Of a DNA stretch of 6,484 nt, positions 5,345-6,484 are shown piece after piece (the stretch's first letter is position 1; each line of letters starts with the position of its first letter). Source of the DNA: an uncultured Cytophagaceae bacterium (GTDB lineage: Bacteria > Bacteroidota > Bacteroidia > Cytophagales > Spirosomataceae); assembly GCA_903960725.1 (NCBI GenBank), contig CAJCBY010000126.1, forward strand, positions 1 through 6,484, given 5' to 3'. Under the pieces are notes generated by a model. It was not told the origin of the DNA and searched no databases. It saw only the letters and a list, made by a program, of their open reading frames with translations. The translations under genes were made by a program, and so were the position numbers.

Positions 5345-6484
5345 ATGACGTCACACATTAAATCCATAGGAACAAAGCAAAAAGCACTTCAAATCAATCT
5401 AGATCGCAGTATCTACGGTTCCTTTGCGGAAATCGGAGCGGGCCAAGATGTAGCGGCTAACTTCTTCAAAGCAGGTGGCGCTTCCGGTACTATTGCCAAA
5501 ACCATCTCCGCTTATGACATGGCTTTTTCAGATGCCATCTATGGCGAAGAGGCCTCAGGAAAATATGTTTGCGAGCCGCGTTTGATGAAGATGTTGAACC
5601 GGGAGTTTAAATTATTGAATGTTCGATTGACAGAATCGGCAGCAGAGAAACGCTTCTTTGCCTTCGCTGACACGGTATCAGCCTTGAATTTCCAAAAGAC
5701 AAATGACGCTCACGGCTGGATTGGACTTCGCTTCCAATTAACGCCAAGTGGCGGATTTAATGATGTCGTGATTCACGTCAACATGCTAGACAATGATAAT
5801 ATCTTGCAGCAACAGGCTTTGGGGGTGATTGGGGTGAATTTGTTGTTCGGGTGCTACCATTATTACGATAATCCAGAGAAATTACTTTTATCCCTGTTAG
5901 ATGATTTGTCCAAAGACCGGATCGAAATCGATATGATTCGTTTCGAGGGACCAGACTTCAAGGAGGTGGATAATCGCTTGATGTCACTGTATTTAGTGAA
6001 GCACGGGTATACGCAAGCGGCCGTTTTTGGTCCAGATGGAAAGGTGATGCAACCCTATGACGCTTTGTCAAAAAAGCACATCGTAGCGGTTCGGGGTCGT
6101 TTCCGTCCTGTGACGAATATCTTCTCGGACATGTTAAAGAAAGGCGTCGCGCAGTTCGAGCAAGAGCCTGATGTGGACGATGATAAAATCTGTGTACTGT
6201 CTGAATTGACGCTGAAAAGCTTAGAGAATGAGACACACAAAATTGATGAAAAAGACTTCCTAGATCGAGTGGATATTTTATGTTCCTTAGGCCAAACGGT
6301 ATTAATCTCTAACTTCCACGAATACTTCAAATTAGTCGACTTTTTAAATCAATTTTCTAAGTTAAAAATGGCCTTAGTGATGGGTATGCCTAACTTAGAG
6401 TACATTTTCGAGGAAAAACATTACAAGGAGGTACCGGGTGGAATTATGAGTGCTTTTGGCTGTTTATTTGGCCAAAACATCAAA
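5345..6484 (+). CDS. Conserved protein of unknown function (3' end outside window)
   Basis: From the ATG at 5345 the frame stays open for 380 codons to the window edge. Codon use is even and like that of its neighbours, and all minus-strand frames over it are shorter. The N-terminus KALQINLDRSIYGSFAEIGAGQDVA (from residue 13) continues into FFKAGGASGTIAKTISAYDMAFSDAIYG (40-67), a pattern I recall from a family widespread in Bacteroidota. From memory, database names for it conflict (nicotinate-nucleotide adenylyltransferase, TonB-dependent receptor). I see no support for either: HxGH and ISSTxxR of the adenylyltransferases are absent, and there is no signal peptide, plug or barrel. The protein looks soluble and cytoplasmic, with mixed alpha/beta character. 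Other distinctive stretches are NDAHGWIGLRFQLTP (120-134), RFEGPDF (199-205), AVRGRFRPVTNIFSDML (248-264), LSELTLKSLE (285-294) and ALVMGMPNLEYIFEEKHY (343-360). Function is unknown. It may be co-transcribed with the kinase gene 57 bases upstream. Confidence 0.88.
   Translation, partial: MTSHIKSIGTKQKALQINLDRSIYGSFAEIGAGQDVAANFFKAGGASGTIAKTISAYDMAFSDAIYGEEASGKYVCEPRLMKMLNREFKLLNVRLTESAAEKRFFAFADTVSALNFQKTNDAHGWIGLRFQLTPSGGFNDVVIHVNMLDNDNILQQQALGVIGVNLLFGCYHYYDNPEKLLLSLLDDLSKDRIEIDMIRFEGPDFKEVDNRLMSLYLVKHGYTQAAVFGPDGKVMQPYDALSKKHIVAVRGRFRPVTNIFSDMLKKGVAQFEQEPDVDDDKICVLSELTLKSLENETHKIDEKDFLDRVDILCSLGQTVLISNFHEYFKLVDFLNQFSKLKMALVMGMPNLEYIFEEKHYKEVPGGIMSAFGCLFGQNIK

Noticed and set aside
5429..5460. 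AEIGAGQD in the unknown protein as a methyltransferase SAM-binding motif
   Set aside because: Only EIGAG is reminiscent; the strand-loop-helix context and later methyltransferase motifs are not seen, and the block continues into an unrelated pattern.
5958..6330. Two overlapping minus-strand open frames of 92 and 91 codons
   Set aside because: Both are antisense to the long plus-strand gene starting at 5345, overlap each other in different frames, and have compositions unlike real proteins.

Overview
The window looks like chromosomal DNA of a member of the Bacteroidota, probably of the Cytophagia type. The clues are A/T-rich spacers, start codons without a clear Shine-Dalgarno sequence, promoter boxes of the form TTG ... 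TAnnTTTG, a proline/threonine-linked lipoprotein, and protein families that are common in that phylum. This is inferred from sequence character only, and the genus is not determined. I see no mobile element, tRNA, rRNA or CRISPR array.

The layout has three blocks. (1) The left edge carries the 3' part of a plus-strand membrane gene that resembles sphingomyelin synthase (PAP2_C type). It runs tail-to-tail, with an 8-base overlap, into the first minus-strand gene. (2) The minus-strand block, read right to left, is a small lipoprotein gene (3645-4121), a compact terminator-like hairpin (3601-3626), thiL (thiamine-monophosphate kinase, 2570-3595), a spacer with two candidate promoters, and a large membrane-bound nucleotide-sugar 4,6-dehydratase of the CapD/WbpM/PglF family (513-2432). 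(3) A plus-strand block diverges from the lipoprotein gene. It holds a 75-residue cytochrome b5-like protein (4206-4433), a BadF/NAGK-type sugar kinase starting two bases later (4436-5287), and a conserved protein of unknown function that begins at 5345 and runs off the right edge.

The genes do not form one obvious pathway. The dehydratase feeds surface glycan synthesis and the PAP2_C protein probably acts on membrane lipid head groups, so both concern the cell envelope. thiL completes thiamine diphosphate synthesis. The b5/kinase pair is tightly spaced and probably co-transcribed, but its shared purpose is unclear. I did not find a clear new multi-gene system. The points most worth a second look are the unknown gene at the right edge, the sphingomyelin-synthase-like protein, the hairpin sitting right before the thiL start codon, and a metal-site Asp-to-Glu change in ThiL.
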